A stretch of DNA of 64,000 bases from Conchocele bisecta (Eukaryota > Mollusca > Bivalvia > Lucinida > Thyasiridae), in NCBI GenBank assembly GCA_029237695.1, contig CM055269.1:27500956-27564955 (forward strand), read 5' to 3'. Shown here in pieces: positions 63,217 through 64,000 of this stretch. The translations under genes and the position numbers were made by a program. Every line of letters begins with the position of its first letter. Position 1 is the stretch's first letter. The notes beneath the pieces were generated by a model. The model was not told the origin of the DNA. It did not search any database and saw nothing but the letters and a program-made list of their open reading frames with translations.

Positions 63217-63419
63217 GTTGTTTTGTTATAAAACATTTAGAGAATGAACTCTGTGCTCAATATACAGAGCTAGTAAAATGATTGGACGAAGTGGGGCGTA
63301 TCACACCATATACAATGCTACCAAGTCAGTAATTGTTTTGTTATATAATTAAGGTTATAAAACATTTTGAGAATGAACTCTGCTCAATACACGTGCAAGT
63401 AAAATGATTGGACAAGTTT

Positions 63420-63685
63420 TTTTATTATTACTATTGTCTTTATTTATACTCGATAACCTGTTTAGCCTGTGGCTAATCTTCTACAGGGTCGAGTCGCCCG
63501 TATGAACCGATATGGGTTCACAGCTACCAGAGTCCGCCCTATGGGTATAGGTTATGATCAAGTGTGAAAGTGTCTTTCTCAAGGACACAACCTAGTCGCC
63601 CCGGCTGAGGCTCGAACCTGGGACCCTTTGATCTCAAGTCATGCGCTCTACCACTGAGCTAACCAGCCCCACTGGCGTTAGCCAA
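63420..63685 (-). mobile_element. tRNA-derived SINE
   Basis: Reading the minus strand: a tRNA-like head at about 63605-63672 (GGGGCTGGTTAGCTCAGTGG with A box, then CCAGGTTCGAGCC B box), a central part TTGTGTCCTTGAGAAAGACA, and a T/A-rich 3' tail near 63420. Acceptor and T stems do not pair well, so it is not a functional tRNA gene. The central GTGTCCTTGAGAAAGACACTT resembles the conserved domain of Nin-type SINEs. That assignment is tentative. Confidence 0.65.
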
Positions 63686-64000
63686 TCTTTACCGACTTCA
63701 AATAAAATCATGTTTGTGTTATGTCTTAAGGTCTATTTTACAATATAATCACGTCGGCTTGGCGATGCACTGTGTATGACAAGCTTTGGGGTGGCCAAAT
63801 ATATGAGATATTTATTATAGACACCTCCAAATCCATGCGCTATTCATGTTTATCCTTCACTTGCATTTGGCTACCCAGCCAATCAGAACTTGTTTATCTA
63901 TAAATCATATAACAATTTGTATGTAACACCTGTACTAGCATACATGCAATTGTATGTTGACATCTAAAATTAAAGTACAAGTTTATCCTGTTATTCAGAC
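63686..64000. other. No gene seen
   Basis: Unique-looking AT-rich sequence to the window end. Confidence 0.5.

Noticed and set aside
63605..63672. Functional tRNA-Ser(UGA) gene
   Set aside because: The loop would read TGA, but acceptor and T stems have several mismatches and the sequence continues into SINE-like DNA.

Overview
The window is animal nuclear DNA, most likely from a marine mollusc and probably a bivalve. This is an inference from the style of the repeats (monomers rich in CAAGGTCAAGGTCA-like motifs, tRNA-derived SINEs, several satellites) and the gene-poor, transposon-rich background. No species is claimed. Almost all recognisable coding sequence belongs to mobile elements. I see no complete cellular gene.

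Two large Polinton/Maverick-class elements (virus-like, self-synthesising DNA transposons) dominate. Element 1 (about 2157-19527) and element 2 (41039-57050) carry the same core gene set in opposite orientation: protein-primed family B DNA polymerase, retroviral-type integrase with a D,D-35-E triad, FtsK/HerA-type packaging ATPase, double jelly-roll major capsid protein, a 477-residue conserved structural-module protein, a 231-residue candidate minor capsid protein, a coiled-coil fibre-like protein with a possible C1q-like head, and several small membrane proteins. Both are broken by different nonsense and frameshift mutations, so they are separate old insertions of one lineage. Neither shows the adenovirus-type cysteine protease usually present in Polintons.

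Three features of the elements are not explained by the standard gene list. (1) About two dozen short palindromes of the form CCAAT-CGnG-ATTGG or CCAATTCACGAATTGG lie in both elements, mostly in frame inside genes, and comparing the two copies shows filled and empty sites. (2) A hairpin with compensating arm changes, followed by a tRNA-type B box and a T run, lies near homologous ends of both elements and looks like a Pol III RNA gene. (3) Tandemly repeated leaders sit upstream of both polymerase genes, sharing an AACTGA-CACCC-TATTA core although the rest of the repeats differs.

Layout: 1-80 gap; 72-1265 tandem repeat; 2157-19527 Polinton 1; 20833-21335 tandem duplication and MITE; 21388-30150 a large satellite field (three monomer families, one with a four-monomer higher-order structure); 30968-31191 foldback MITE; 33170-34085 52-bp minisatellite; 35575-37251 a miniature LTR retrotransposon with a tRNA-like LTR, split by a 1.25-kb TIR transposon that carries a PIF1-like helicase first exon; 41039-57050 Polinton 2; 58887-60674 a broken DDE transposase gene; 60825-61649 a hAT-type non-autonomous element; 63091-63216 a foldback; about 63420-63685 a tRNA-derived SINE.

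In an intact Polinton the polymerase would copy the genome from protein-primed ends, the integrase would insert it, the ATPase would fill a capsid made of the major and minor capsid proteins, and the fibre and membrane proteins would serve attachment or assembly. In these copies most of these steps are disabled by the mutations listed per gene.
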